DNA of 64,000 bases. Origin: Paenimyroides tangerinum (GTDB lineage Bacteria > Bacteroidota > Bacteroidia > Flavobacteriales > Flavobacteriaceae). Below are positions 18,057 through 26,579 of this stretch, one piece after another. Position 1 is the first letter of the stretch, and each line of letters starts with the position of its first letter. Location: NCBI RefSeq assembly GCF_003865405.1, contig NZ_RQVQ01000003.1:62001-126000 (forward strand). The letters run 5' to 3'. The position numbers and the translations under genes are program-made. Below the pieces are notes generated by a model that saw only the letters and a list, made by a program, of their open reading frames with translations, had not been told where the DNA came from and did no database searches.

Positions 18057-18398
18057 TTATTTTTTTGAATCGGATTCAGAAACGGTTTCAATATCAATGA
18101 TGTAGATATCTTCATTTTCGCGTTTCATATAATATTTTTCACGAGCATATTTTTCAACTTCTTCCATTCGATGAAGCTTTTTAATGGTTTGCTCATCTTT
18201 AAGGATTTCGTCTTTGTAATAATCTCTATTTTCCTCTAACTTTTGGATTTCTTCATTTATTTTTAAATGGTCAAAAAAGGCATAAGTATCAAAAAAGAAT
18301 AACCATGTCACAAAGAAAACCGTTACTAAAATAAAACGATTAGTCATCCATTTTAAAAATGGATACTTTGATGTAAGTTTGGTTATTATTTTTTTCAT
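18057..18398 (-). CDS. FtsB/DivIC-like septum formation initiator
   Basis: 113 residues with one transmembrane helix (about 22-42, FILVTVFFVTWLFFFDTY), then a coiled coil (about 48-85, EIQKLEENRDYYKDEIL) and the family-typical YAREKYYMKRENEDIYII. These single-pass proteins help to assemble the divisome. It lies between udk and mutA with gaps of nine and six bases, so it is co-transcribed with them. Confidence 0.85.
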   Translation of the reverse strand: MKKIITKLTSKYPFLKWMTNRFILVTVFFVTWLFFFDTYAFFDHLKINEEIQKLEENRDYYKDEILKDEQTIKKLHRMEEVEKYAREKYYMKRENEDIYIIDIETVSESDSKK

Positions 18399-18407
18399 TT
18401 TACTAAA

Positions 18408-19016
18408 TTAAGAAATTTTTTCGTTGATTACTGTTCGAACAATATCTATTGCTACTGTGTTATACGTGTCGTTTGGAATGATGATGTCTGCATAAGCTTT
18501 TGTTGGTTCAATAAATTGCTCATGCATGGGTTTTAATGTGTTTTGGTAGCGAGATAAAACTTCGTTCATATCTCTTCCACGTTCAGCGATATCACGTTTT
18601 AAACGACGGATTAAGCGTTCGTCAGAATCTGCATGAACATAGATTTTAATATCAAATAAATTACGTAATTCAGGATTTGTAAGAATTAAAATCCCTTCAA
18701 CAATCATTACTTTTCTAGGATGAGTTAACACATAATCATCAGTTCTGTTGTGATGTACAAAAGAATAAACGGGTTGATTGATGTTTTTTCCTTCTTTTAA
18801 TTGTTTAATGTGTTGCGTTAAAAGCTCAAAATCAATCGCTCTAGGATGATCGAAATTAATTAACGCTCTTTCTTCAAAACTTAAGTGGTCGTTTTGTTTA
18901 TAATATGAATCTTGAGAAATTATTCCTACTTCTGTTTCTGGTAATTCACTCATAATTTGATGAACTACAGTTGTTTTTCCGCTTCCTGTTCCTCCAGCAA
19001 TTCCTATAACTAACAT
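18408..19016 (-). CDS. udk: Uridine kinase
   Basis: 202 residues from the ATG at 19016. It phosphorylates uridine/cytidine in pyrimidine salvage. It has the P-loop GIAGGTGSGKTTV right at the N-terminus, the DSYYK segment, INFDHPRAIDFELL, the YSFVHHNRT loop and RRLKRDIAERGR. An in-frame GTG at 19034 would add six residues. I prefer the ATG because the family starts two or three residues before the P-loop strand and because a promoter-like TATTTTTG (19034-19041) overlaps the GTG. First gene of the udk-ftsB-mutA-TA-mutB unit. Confidence 0.92.
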   Translation of the reverse strand: MLVIGIAGGTGSGKTTVVHQIMSELPETEVGIISQDSYYKQNDHLSFEERALINFDHPRAIDFELLTQHIKQLKEGKNINQPVYSFVHHNRTDDYVLTHPRKVMIVEGILILTNPELRNLFDIKIYVHADSDERLIRRLKRDIAERGRDMNEVLSRYQNTLKPMHEQFIEPTKAYADIIIPNDTYNTVAIDIVRTVINEKIS

Positions 19017-19186
19017 ATTGATTTTATTTTCCACAAAAATAATAATTTTAAGCTTATTAAAGCATTTAAATGAATCAATTATAAGTCATAAAGTTAGTGA
19101 TTTTTACTTCAGTTTTTGATTAGATAAGTTGATTAATCTTTTTCGATGCTTTTTTGGGGTCAAGCGCAAAAGTTGGGGAGAAATAA

Positions 19187-19214
19187 AAAAGCTTCAAGAA
19201 AACTTGAAGCTTTT
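19187..19214 (-). terminator. Terminator of the tRNA-Pro pair
   Basis: Stem AAAAGCTTCAAG / CTTGAAGCTTTT with loop AAAA. On the minus strand it is followed by a T-rich tract, just downstream of the proximal tRNA gene. Confidence 0.85.
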
Positions 19215-19220
19215 GTTTTG

Positions 19221-19295
19221 TCGGGGTGGCAGGATTCGAACCTGCGACCTCCTGCTCCCAAAGCAGGCGCGATAACCGGGCTACGCTACACCCCG
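19221..19295 (-). tRNA. tRNA-Pro (anticodon TGG)
   Basis: 75 nt on the minus strand. Acceptor stem CGGGGTG pairs with CACCCCG; the anticodon stem CCTGC/GCAGG encloses the loop TTTGGGA with anticodon TGG; the T arm is GCAGGTTCGAATCCTGC. The discriminator is A and CCA is not encoded. It is identical to the tRNA 38 bases upstream. Confidence 0.96.
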
Positions 19296-19333
19296 AGGTG
19301 GTTATCTGTTTTTTAGTAATAAGAAGAAATTTG

Positions 19334-19408
19334 TCGGGGTGGCAGGATTCGAACCTGCGACCTCCTGCTCCCAAAGCAGGCGCGATAACCGGGCTACGCT
19401 ACACCCCG
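19334..19408 (-). tRNA. tRNA-Pro (anticodon TGG), second identical copy
   Basis: 75 nt, base-for-base the same as the copy at 19221-19295, with the same TTTGGGA anticodon loop and no encoded CCA. It is the promoter-proximal member of a two-tRNA transcript. Confidence 0.96.
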
Positions 19409-19429
19409 ATAGCTTCATTATTACGAGTG

Positions 19430-19459
19430 CAAATTTAGGGCAAAATTTTATATCTGCAA
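19430..19459 (-). promoter_or_regulatory. Promoter of the tRNA-Pro pair
   Basis: On the minus strand, TTG (19459-19457) then 19 bases and TAAATTTG (19437-19430): a full match to the Bacteroidetes -33/-7 pattern, ending about 21 bases before the first tRNA. Confidence 0.75.
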
Positions 19460-19584
19460 GTAAATTCAAATCTTTTTTTGAAACATTTTTTTAAAACATA
19501 GATTTTCAGTTTTTTAATTCAGAAATAATTTCGATTATAAATTTATCCAATCCTTTAATTGATACAAAATATGAATTAAATGAT

Positions 19585-19613
19585 TTGATTTTCTTTTTAA
19601 ATAGCTATTTTTG
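19585..19613 (+). promoter_or_regulatory. trxB promoter
   Basis: TTG at 19585-19587, 18-base spacer, TATTTTTG at 19606-19613. Both elements fit the Bacteroidetes consensus. The start codon is 32 bases further on. Confidence 0.7.
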
Positions 19614-19645
19614 TTTGAAACTTAGTTTATTCAAAACATTATATA

Positions 19646-20590
19646 ATGTCACAAAATATAGAAAATATCAAATGCTTAATTATCGGGTCAGGTCCTGCGG
19701 GATACACAGCAGCAATTTATGCAGCTCGTGCTAATATGAATCCGGTTATGTATCAAGGAATGCAACCAGGTGGTCAGTTAACAACAACAAACGAAGTTGA
19801 AAATTTCCCAGGTTACCCAGAAGGAGTTACTGGTCCAGAAATGATGAATCAATTACAAGCTCAAGCAAAACGTTTTGGAACTGATGTTCGTGATGGTTGG
19901 GCAACAAAGGTTGATTTATCTGGAGATGTGAAAAAAGTTTGGATTAATGATACGATTGAAATTCACGCACAAACCGTAATTATTTCTACAGGTGCAACTG
20001 CAAAATATTTAGGATTACCCTCAGAGCAACATTATTTACAAATGGGTGGAGGAGTTTCTGCTTGTGCTGTTTGTGATGGTTTCTTCTACAGAAAACAAGA
20101 TGTAATTATTGTTGGAGCAGGGGATTCTGCTTGTGAAGAAGCGCATTATTTATCGCATTTATGTAATAAAGTTACAATGTTGGTTCGTTCTGAGAAATTC
20201 CGTGCTTCTAAGATTATGGAAGAACGTGTTCGAAATACGGCAAACATCGAAATTTTAATGAGTTCTGAAATTGATGAGGTTTTAGGAGATGGTCAATTGG
20301 TTTCAGGTGTTCGTGTAGTAAATCGTGTGACGGGTGAAAAGCATGAAATTGCTGCAACTGGAGTTTTCGTTGCTATTGGTCATAAGCCAAATACAGATAT
20401 TTTTGCTGGTCAATTGAATATGGATGAAACAGGATATTTGATTACAGAAGGAAAAACGTCTAAGACAAACATTCCAGGCGTTTTTGCTTGTGGAGATGTT
20501 CAAGATAAAGATTACCGTCAAGCTATTACCGCAGCAGGTTCGGGTTGTATCGCAGCTTTAGATGCTGAGCGTTATTTAGCTAGTAAATAA
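19646..20590 (+). CDS. trxB: Thioredoxin reductase
   Basis: 314 residues, the standard length of low-molecular-weight TrxR. It transfers electrons from NADPH through FAD to thioredoxin. FAD motif GSGPAGYTAAIYAARA (about 13-28); redox-active pair CAVC at Cys140/Cys143 (SACAVCDGFFYRKQ); NADPH motif GAGDSACEEAHYL; closing FAD motif GVFACGDVQDKDYRQA. Single gene with its own promoter and terminator. Confidence 0.97.
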   Translation: MSQNIENIKCLIIGSGPAGYTAAIYAARANMNPVMYQGMQPGGQLTTTNEVENFPGYPEGVTGPEMMNQLQAQAKRFGTDVRDGWATKVDLSGDVKKVWINDTIEIHAQTVIISTGATAKYLGLPSEQHYLQMGGGVSACAVCDGFFYRKQDVIIVGAGDSACEEAHYLSHLCNKVTMLVRSEKFRASKIMEERVRNTANIEILMSSEIDEVLGDGQLVSGVRVVNRVTGEKHEIAATGVFVAIGHKPNTDIFAGQLNMDETGYLITEGKTSKTNIPGVFACGDVQDKDYRQAITAAGSGCIAALDAERYLASK

Positions 20591-20594
20591 TTTT

Positions 20595-20618
20595 AAAGCG
20601 ACTTTTTAGTCGCTTTTT
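20595..20618 (+). terminator. trxB terminator
   Basis: Stem AAAGCGAC / GTCGCTTT with a T-rich loop and T-tract, four bases after the trxB stop. Confidence 0.88.
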
Positions 20619-20631
20619 CTTTTTTAGATTT

Positions 20632-21570
20632 ATGTTAGAAATTAAACAATTGTCATTTTCGTATGGAAATGATTCTGTAGTAAATAAGGTTAGTTTTTCT
20701 GTAGAAAAAGGACAAGTTATTTCAATCATCGGAGCAAGTGGTTCAGGAAAATCAACTTTATTGAAATTGATTTATGGACTTTTAGATGCTGATTCAGGTG
20801 AATTGTTTTGGAATAAAAAACAGATTTTAGGACCTAAATTCCATTTGGTTCCTGGTATGGATTATATGAAATATTTAGCTCAAGATTTTGATTTGATGCC
20901 GTATGTTTCAGTAGCTGAAAATGTTGGTCGTTTTCTTTCGAATTTTTATTTAAAAGAAAAAGCCAATCGTGTAAACGAACTTTTAGAATTGGTTGAAATG
21001 ACTGAATTTGCAAATGTAAAAGCTAAGTTGTTAAGCGGTGGCCAGATGCAGCGTGTGGCTTTGGCTCGTGTTTTAGCTTTAGAACCAGAAGTTTTGTTGC
21101 TTGATGAACCTTTTAGTCACATCGATTCTTTTCAGAAAAATAGAATCAGTCGTCATCTGTTTGATTATTGTAAGAAAAAAGGAATTACCGTTTTGTTTAC
21201 TTCGCATACTCCAGATGAAGCTTTGATGTTTTCAGATGAAATTATCGTAATGCAAAATGGAAATTTGATTGAAAAAGCAACTCCAAATCAAATCTACAAT
21301 TTTCCTAAAACGGAATATATCGCTCGTCTTACAGGTGATATAAATGTTATTCCGACTGCTTATTTTGGAAAATCAGATGGAAATGTTTTGTTTCTACGAC
21401 CGCATCAGATTATAATTTCTTATGATGGTTTTGAAGCTCAGGTTGTTAAATCGTATTTTAAAGGGAATGGATTTCTGTTGAAAGTGAAATTTTGTGAAAG
21501 TGAACTTTTTGTAAATGCTGAAAAGGATTACTTTGGCAAAATTAAATTTAAAATAAAAAATCTGACCTAA
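20632..21570 (+). CDS. ABC transporter ATP-binding protein (lone ATPase)
   Basis: 312 residues. Walker A GASGSGKST (about 33-41), Q-loop region LAQDFDLMPY, signature LSGGQMQRVALARVLALEP, Walker B VLLLDEPFSHID and the H-loop FTSHTPDEAL. After residue 235 comes a roughly 75-residue extension (FLRPHQIIIS, GFLLKVKFCESELFV) like a TOBE/regulatory domain of PotA/CysA-type importers. No permease or binding-protein gene is adjacent; trxB upstream is separately terminated. The substrate is unknown. Confidence 0.88.
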   Translation: MLEIKQLSFSYGNDSVVNKVSFSVEKGQVISIIGASGSGKSTLLKLIYGLLDADSGELFWNKKQILGPKFHLVPGMDYMKYLAQDFDLMPYVSVAENVGRFLSNFYLKEKANRVNELLELVEMTEFANVKAKLLSGGQMQRVALARVLALEPEVLLLDEPFSHIDSFQKNRISRHLFDYCKKKGITVLFTSHTPDEALMFSDEIIVMQNGNLIEKATPNQIYNFPKTEYIARLTGDINVIPTAYFGKSDGNVLFLRPHQIIISYDGFEAQVVKSYFKGNGFLLKVKFCESELFVNAEKDYFGKIKFKIKNLT

Positions 21571-21584
21571 GTCAGATTTTTTTT
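21555..21584. terminator. Bidirectional terminator between convergent genes
   Basis: Stem AAAATCTGAC / GTCAGATTTT with loop CTAA and A/T runs on both sides. The ABC ATPase stop codon lies inside the loop and the lipocalin gene ends in the right T-run. Confidence 0.92.
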
Positions 21585-22053
21585 ATCTCTGTAAAATAGA
21601 ATAAATTTCAAAACCGGAATCTTCTGGATTTACACCATCATCTTCAATTAGTTTAACTTTCATAGTGTTTGTTGAAAATTCTATAATTTCAAAAACAACT
21701 GTATAGTTGTCATCTGAATCTATAGCTGTAATCGTATTTTCGTCGGCATTATAATTCCAAGTACCAACCCAATTTGTTTCTGTACAATTGTTTTCAGTTT
21801 CATGGTAAACTTCATCTTTTGAACCGTTTGATTTTAAATCATAAAAATCATAGTCGCAATCACCAGGTTTTAAATCTTGTGTTTGAGTTTGACCATTGTA
21901 AATAACTATGCCGGTAACCATTTTCCATTTACCTTCGAACTTTTTAGATGGAGATTCCACAACTGGATTGTCCTGAGTCGAATTGTCGTCACTAGAACAA
22001 GAAGCAATAGCTAAACAAGCTATTGTTGTGATTCCTAAAATAATCTTTTTCAT
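21583..22053 (-). CDS. Lipocalin-like lipoprotein
   Basis: 156 residues with a lipoprotein signal (CLAIASCSSDD, Cys near 19) and a roughly 115-residue beta-rich domain starting KKFEGKWKMVTG, the GxW entry typical of lipocalin-like proteins of Bacteroidota. A central acidic stretch (DCDYDFYDLKSNGSKDEVYH) and WVGTWNYNADENTI follow the usual strand order. The ligand is unknown. Single gene. Confidence 0.75.
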   Translation of the reverse strand: MKKIILGITTIACLAIASCSSDDNSTQDNPVVESPSKKFEGKWKMVTGIVIYNGQTQTQDLKPGDCDYDFYDLKSNGSKDEVYHETENNCTETNWVGTWNYNADENTITAIDSDDNYTVVFEIIEFSTNTMKVKLIEDDGVNPEDSGFEIYSILQR

Positions 22054-22110
22054 TTTTTTTATTTGTTAATTATGGTATAAAAGTACATTTTTTTATGAAA
22101 TAAAAAAATA

Positions 22111-22140
22111 AAAAAGAGCTCGATAAAATCGAACTCTTTT
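22111..22140 (-). terminator. Terminator of the S9 peptidase gene
   Basis: On the minus strand, stem AAAAGAGTTCGAT / ATCGAGCTCTTTT with one T-G pair, followed by a T-rich tract, a few bases beyond the peptidase stop. Confidence 0.82.
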
Positions 22141-22150
22141 AGAAAAGATA

Positions 22151-24574
22151 TTATTTTTTATTTTTTAAATGTTCATCCAAGAATTGCTCTTGTTCCCAAA
22201 GTAGGTGAAGAATGTTTTCTTTAGCAACATAACTGTGACTTTCTTTTGGAAGTAAAACCATTCGAACTGGAGCTCCTAATCCTTTTAAAGCTTGAAAATA
22301 ACGCTCTGTTTGTAAAGTAAATGTTCCAGGATTATTATCTGCTTCTCCGTGAACTAATAACATTGGAGTTTTCATTTTCTCAGCATTCATAAAAGGAGAC
22401 ATCGTGTTATAAACACCAGGAACTTCCCAATAATTACGTTGTTCACGTTGAAAACCAAATGGAGTTAATGTTCTGTTGTAAGCGCCACTTCTTGCAATTC
22501 CACAAGCAAATAAATCTGAATGTGAAAGTAAATTTGCTGTCATAAATGCTCCGTATGAATGTCCTCCAACTCCAACTTTTGTTCTGTCGATATAACCTAA
22601 TTTATCAACGGCATCAATCGCTGCTGCTGCATTGTCAACCAACTGCTCAATAAATGTATCATTAGGTTCTGTTTCACCTTCTCCGATAATTGGGAAAGCG
22701 GCATCGTCCAAAACTGCATAACCTTTCGCTGCCCAATAAACGAACGAACCGTAATACGGGAACGTAAATTCGTTTGGATTTGCTGAACTTTGTCCTGCAC
22801 TGTTTTTGTCTTTATATTCCGCTGGATAAGCCCAAATTAATAAAGGTAATTTCTCTGTTTTATTTTTGCGATCGTAATTTGCTGGTAAATATAAAGTTCC
22901 TGAAAGTTCAACTCCATCTTTACGTTTGTATTTGATTACTTCTTTATGAACATCTTTAATGCTTACAAACGGATTCTCGTTAAATGTAATCTGTTTTATA
23001 TCGTTTTTCTTTTTGATGTTTCTGAAATAATAATTCGGATAATCATTTTTTGATTGAATGTTTACCAAAATATTTCCTTTGTCGAAATCAACAATCGAAG
23101 AAATCGATTCGATTTTATCAGTAAAATTCGATTGGTATAAACGTTTCGTTTTTAAAGTTTTCAAATCCAAAACATCGATAAAAGGAAACTGACCTTTTGC
23201 AGTATGACCTTCACCAACTAAAACCAATTGGTCGTTTTCAATTTGTAAAGTATGTCTTCCGAATTTATTTTTTGTAGTTTGGAAATCACCTGGATCAGAA
23301 TAAATATCTTGCGAATTACGATCCCAAATTGTTTTTAAACCATCTTTTTTTGAAGGATTAAATAAATATGTTTTTTCATTTCGTGTGTCATACCATTGGT
23401 CGTAAACAATTGCTGTTTGGTCATCTCCCCAAGAAATTCCACCGAAGCGTTGTGGAGTTTTAGTTAACGATTCAGGATTTTTTGTAAATGGTGCTTCCCA
23501 AGTAAATAATTCATCTCTAAATTTAACCTTGTTTGCTGGATCTCCGCCGTCTAAAGCTTCAACGAAAAATAAAGATGCAGGTTGATCTGCACGCCAAGAT
23601 AAACTTCTTTTTCCTGTTTTAACAGCCATAAAACCTTTTGGCATTATTTCATTAATTGGAGATTCGTTTACTACTTTAATTTCTTTTCCATTCGCATCGT
23701 AAACTATTGTTTTCATTGGAAAACGATTTAATGGAACGATGTATGAAAAAGGTTTTTCCAAAACAGTTAACATAATATAATTTCCGTCTGGAGAAAAAGT
23801 TTCACCAACAAACATATCACCTTTTTTGAAAAGCGTTTTGTTTCCTTTTAAATCGATTTTGTACAATTCAGAAGTAACAATGTTTTCAAAATTTGCTTCG
23901 TCTGTTTTGTTTTTTAATAAATCTTGGTACGTTCTGTTTTGAGAAACCGTCCCTGATTCACTAACTGAAACAATTGGACCAGTCGGAATATCTTTTGCAG
24001 GATCAATTAAAGCTTTTCTGTTTTCAGGTAAAACTTTAATCATTAGGTTTTGATTGTCTTTAAACCAAGTAATCGGATTTCCTAAATTAGCATTTAAAAC
24101 TGCATCTGTCAATTTCGTTGCAGTTGCTGTTTTAATATCTAGAATCCATAGTTCATTTCCTGAATTTGTTGTGTTTGTAAATGCGATTTTTGTTTCGTCT
24201 GGAGACCAACTCAAATTACTGATATTAGCGTCAACAGGCAAGCCTTTAACTTGTGTTTCTTGTTTGTCAGTAACTTTTTTCAATTTAATGTTGTTGATAA
24301 AAGTCGCTGTACTGCTAATATTTGTATTTGGATTGATACGTAAACCACCCAAACGCAATTCGTCTTGGTTTAAGTCGTTTAAGTTTTTATAGGTATTTCG
24401 ATAAGTCAAAAGCATTAATTCTTTTTTTGAATCCATCGATACAGATGGCGCTCTTTCGAAATCGGCAAGTTGTAAAATTTCTTTTGATGGTTTTTGGTAC
24501 GTAACATTCTCTTGTGCAAACATAGTTGTTGTTCCAATGATTAGGGCTAATAATGTTTTGTAATATTTCCTCAT
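22151..24574 (-). CDS. Secreted S9 family (prolyl oligopeptidase-type) peptidase
   Basis: 807 residues. A signal peptide ends near TTMFAQ. An N-terminal beta-propeller of roughly 520 residues follows (NISNLSWSPDETKIAFTN, GETFSPDGNYIMLTV, FGGISWGDDQTAIVYD). The C-terminal alpha/beta-hydrolase domain runs from about residue 555, with the nucleophile in GGHSYGAFM (Ser673), the LLVHGEADNNPG acid loop and the final His in PKESHSY. S9 enzymes cut short peptides; this one would work in the periplasm. Its position alone in the window gives no further hint of substrate. Confidence 0.92.
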   Translation of the reverse strand: MRKYYKTLLALIIGTTTMFAQENVTYQKPSKEILQLADFERAPSVSMDSKKELMLLTYRNTYKNLNDLNQDELRLGGLRINPNTNISSTATFINNIKLKKVTDKQETQVKGLPVDANISNLSWSPDETKIAFTNTTNSGNELWILDIKTATATKLTDAVLNANLGNPITWFKDNQNLMIKVLPENRKALIDPAKDIPTGPIVSVSESGTVSQNRTYQDLLKNKTDEANFENIVTSELYKIDLKGNKTLFKKGDMFVGETFSPDGNYIMLTVLEKPFSYIVPLNRFPMKTIVYDANGKEIKVVNESPINEIMPKGFMAVKTGKRSLSWRADQPASLFFVEALDGGDPANKVKFRDELFTWEAPFTKNPESLTKTPQRFGGISWGDDQTAIVYDQWYDTRNEKTYLFNPSKKDGLKTIWDRNSQDIYSDPGDFQTTKNKFGRHTLQIENDQLVLVGEGHTAKGQFPFIDVLDLKTLKTKRLYQSNFTDKIESISSIVDFDKGNILVNIQSKNDYPNYYFRNIKKKNDIKQITFNENPFVSIKDVHKEVIKYKRKDGVELSGTLYLPANYDRKNKTEKLPLLIWAYPAEYKDKNSAGQSSANPNEFTFPYYGSFVYWAAKGYAVLDDAAFPIIGEGETEPNDTFIEQLVDNAAAAIDAVDKLGYIDRTKVGVGGHSYGAFMTANLLSHSDLFACGIARSGAYNRTLTPFGFQREQRNYWEVPGVYNTMSPFMNAEKMKTPMLLVHGEADNNPGTFTLQTERYFQALKGLGAPVRMVLLPKESHSYVAKENILHLLWEQEQFLDEHLKNKK

Positions 24575-24725
24575 TATATTTTTATAGTTAACGGATAAAA
24601 TGCTAATTTAGTTGATAATCAATAAATAGCCAAAAAACGACGCGTTAATTGCGAATATTTACGAAAAACTTTTTCAAAAATGTTAAATCCAATTTTTTAA
24701 CTGTTTTTCAATGAAGTATTTATTG

Positions 24726-24733
24726 TAAATTTG
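24726..24733 (+). promoter_or_regulatory. -7 box TAAATTTG upstream of fabH
   Basis: Exact TAnnTTTG match 41 bases before the fabH start in the divergent gap after the S9 peptidase. The -33 element is not clear. Confidence 0.45.
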
Positions 24734-24774
24734 ACAGCTTAAAATGACTAAAATATTAATATAAAAATATAAAC

Positions 24775-25782
24775 ATGTATCATTCAAAAATTACTGGATT
24801 AGGATATTATGTTCCTGAGAATGTTGTAACTAATGATGACTTATCTAAGTTAATTGAAACAAACGATGAGTGGATTCAAGAACGTACTGGAATTCAAGAA
24901 AGAAGACACGTTGCCTTAGAAGAAGATACTACTTCTGGAATGGCTATTAAAGCTGCGAAAATTGCTATTGAACGTGCTAAAATTGATCCTCAAGATATTG
25001 ATTTTGTCGTTTTTGCTACTTTGAGTCCAGATTATTATTTTCCAGGTCCAGGTGTAATGATTCAAAAAGAATTAGGTTTACGAACTGTTGGAGCGTTAGA
25101 TATTCGTAATCAATGTTCTGGATTTATTTATGCGCTATCTATTGCAGATCAATATATCAAAACTGGAATGTATAAAAACATTCTGATTATTGGTTCAGAA
25201 GTTCATTCAAAAGGATTGGATATGACAACTCGAGGTCGAGGTGTTTCTGTGATTTTTGGAGACGGAGCAGGAGCAGCGATCTTATCAAGAGAAGAAGATA
25301 CAACTAAAGGAGTTTTGTCAACACATTTGCATTCTGAAGGTCAGCACGCAGAAGAACTTGCCTTGATTGCGCCAGGAATGGGTAAACGTTGGGTCACAGA
25401 TATTTTAAAGGATGATAATCCTGATGATGAATCTTATTTCCCTTATATGAATGGGCAATTTGTATTTAAAAATGCAGTGGTTCGTTTTAGTGAAGTTATC
25501 AACGAAGGTTTAGAAGCAAATAATTTACAAGTTTCTGATATCAATATGTTGGTTCCACATCAAGCGAATTTGAGAATTTCTCAGTTTATTCAAAACAAGT
25601 TTAAATTGACAGATGATCAAGTATATAACAACATTCAAAAATACGGAAATACGACAGCAGCTTCAATTCCAATTGCATTAACCGAAGCTTGGGAGCAAGG
25701 TAAAATTAAAGAAGGCGATTTAGTTGTCTTAGCTGCATTTGGTAGTGGTTTCACTTGGGCAAGTGCTATTATTCGTTGGTGA
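24775..25782 (+). CDS. fabH: 3-oxoacyl-ACP synthase III (FabH family)
   Basis: 335 residues. It condenses an acyl-CoA primer with malonyl-ACP to start fatty-acid synthesis. The thiolase-fold triad is complete: Cys114 in NQCSGFIYAL, His262 in VPHQAN and Asn292 in GNTTAASIP. The family entry TNDDLSKLIETNDEWIQERTGI is present. The gene is alone, away from rpmF-plsX, so it could be a second FabH paralogue with a special primer preference. A fatty-acid hydroxylase gene follows 66 bases later. Confidence 0.92.
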   Translation: MYHSKITGLGYYVPENVVTNDDLSKLIETNDEWIQERTGIQERRHVALEEDTTSGMAIKAAKIAIERAKIDPQDIDFVVFATLSPDYYFPGPGVMIQKELGLRTVGALDIRNQCSGFIYALSIADQYIKTGMYKNILIIGSEVHSKGLDMTTRGRGVSVIFGDGAGAAILSREEDTTKGVLSTHLHSEGQHAEELALIAPGMGKRWVTDILKDDNPDDESYFPYMNGQFVFKNAVVRFSEVINEGLEANNLQVSDINMLVPHQANLRISQFIQNKFKLTDDQVYNNIQKYGNTTAASIPIALTEAWEQGKIKEGDLVVLAAFGSGFTWASAIIRW

Positions 25783-25848
25783 TTTTTCTTAATTTTTTTA
25801 AAATACAATGATTTTTTTCTTAATTTTAAGAAACTAAATTTATATTGT

Positions 25849-26511
25849 ATGAAATTTGAAAAAATACACAACAAAGGTCAAGCTCAAATCTTTGAAAATA
25901 AGTTTTTAGAAAATCTTACAAAAGGATATCCAGCCGTAATTTGGGCGATGTACATTCCAATATTATCCTACAGTTTGTATTACGCATACATTTCTGTAGG
26001 ATTTTCTGTTTTACAGATGGTTTCAATCTTTTTTGGAGCATTACTTTTTTGGACATTTTTTGAATATATTGCGCATCGTTATATTTTTCATTTTATGACA
26101 GAAAATCCAAAACTCGAACGGATTGTTTATATATTTCACGGTAATCACCATCACTTTCCAAGAGATAAACAACGGCTGTTTATGCCTCCAATTCCAAGTT
26201 TAATTTTAGCAAGTTTGTTGTTCGGAATTCAATATTTGATTATTGGAAATTATGTCTTTGCTTTTTTTCCTGGTTTTATGATTGGATATTTGTTGTATGC
26301 ATCTATGCATTATTTGATTCATGCAATAGCGCCGCCTTTTAAATTTATGAAACCACTTTGGGACAATCATCATTTGCATCATTACAAAGATGAGGAACTT
26401 GGTTTTGGAGTGAGTAATACGTTTTGGGACCGCGTTTTCGGAACGATGTTCGATGTGAAAAAAGAAAAAGTAAATAAAGAAAAAGTAAAAGATTTAATGT
26501 TTGATAAATAA
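25849..26511 (+). CDS. Fatty acid hydroxylase / sterol desaturase family membrane protein
   Basis: 220 residues with about four membrane helices and the three histidine clusters of di-iron membrane hydroxylases: HRYIFH, HGNHHHFPRD and HYLIH...HHLHHYKDEELGFG. The order and spacing resemble fatty-acid 2-hydroxylases. It would hydroxylate fatty acids or lipid acyl chains at the inner membrane. It sits directly after a FabH gene and may act on the same pool of lipid acyl chains (inference). Confidence 0.88.
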   Translation: MKFEKIHNKGQAQIFENKFLENLTKGYPAVIWAMYIPILSYSLYYAYISVGFSVLQMVSIFFGALLFWTFFEYIAHRYIFHFMTENPKLERIVYIFHGNHHHFPRDKQRLFMPPIPSLILASLLFGIQYLIIGNYVFAFFPGFMIGYLLYASMHYLIHAIAPPFKFMKPLWDNHHLHHYKDEELGFGVSNTFWDRVFGTMFDVKKEKVNKEKVKDLMFDK

Positions 26512-26515
26512 TACG

Positions 26516-26549
26516 AAATCCTCAAGGCGGTTGCTTCTGAGGATTTTTT
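26516..26549 (+). terminator. Terminator after the hydroxylase gene
   Basis: Stem AAATCCTCA / TGAGGATTT with a 14-base loop and a T-run. Confidence 0.85.
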
Positions 26550-26579
26550 ATATATTTATGGATATTAAAATTTCTAGTA

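Noticed and set aside
19120..19438. Open frames across the two tRNA-Pro genes on both strands
   Set aside because: The sequence is explained fully by the tRNAs. Proteins such as GFEPATSCSQS are well-known false translations of tRNA genes.
24054..24392. A 112-codon open frame on the plus strand within the S9 peptidase gene
   Set aside because: It lies antisense to the peptidase propeller, whose protein motifs are unambiguous; no similarity to a known protein is visible.
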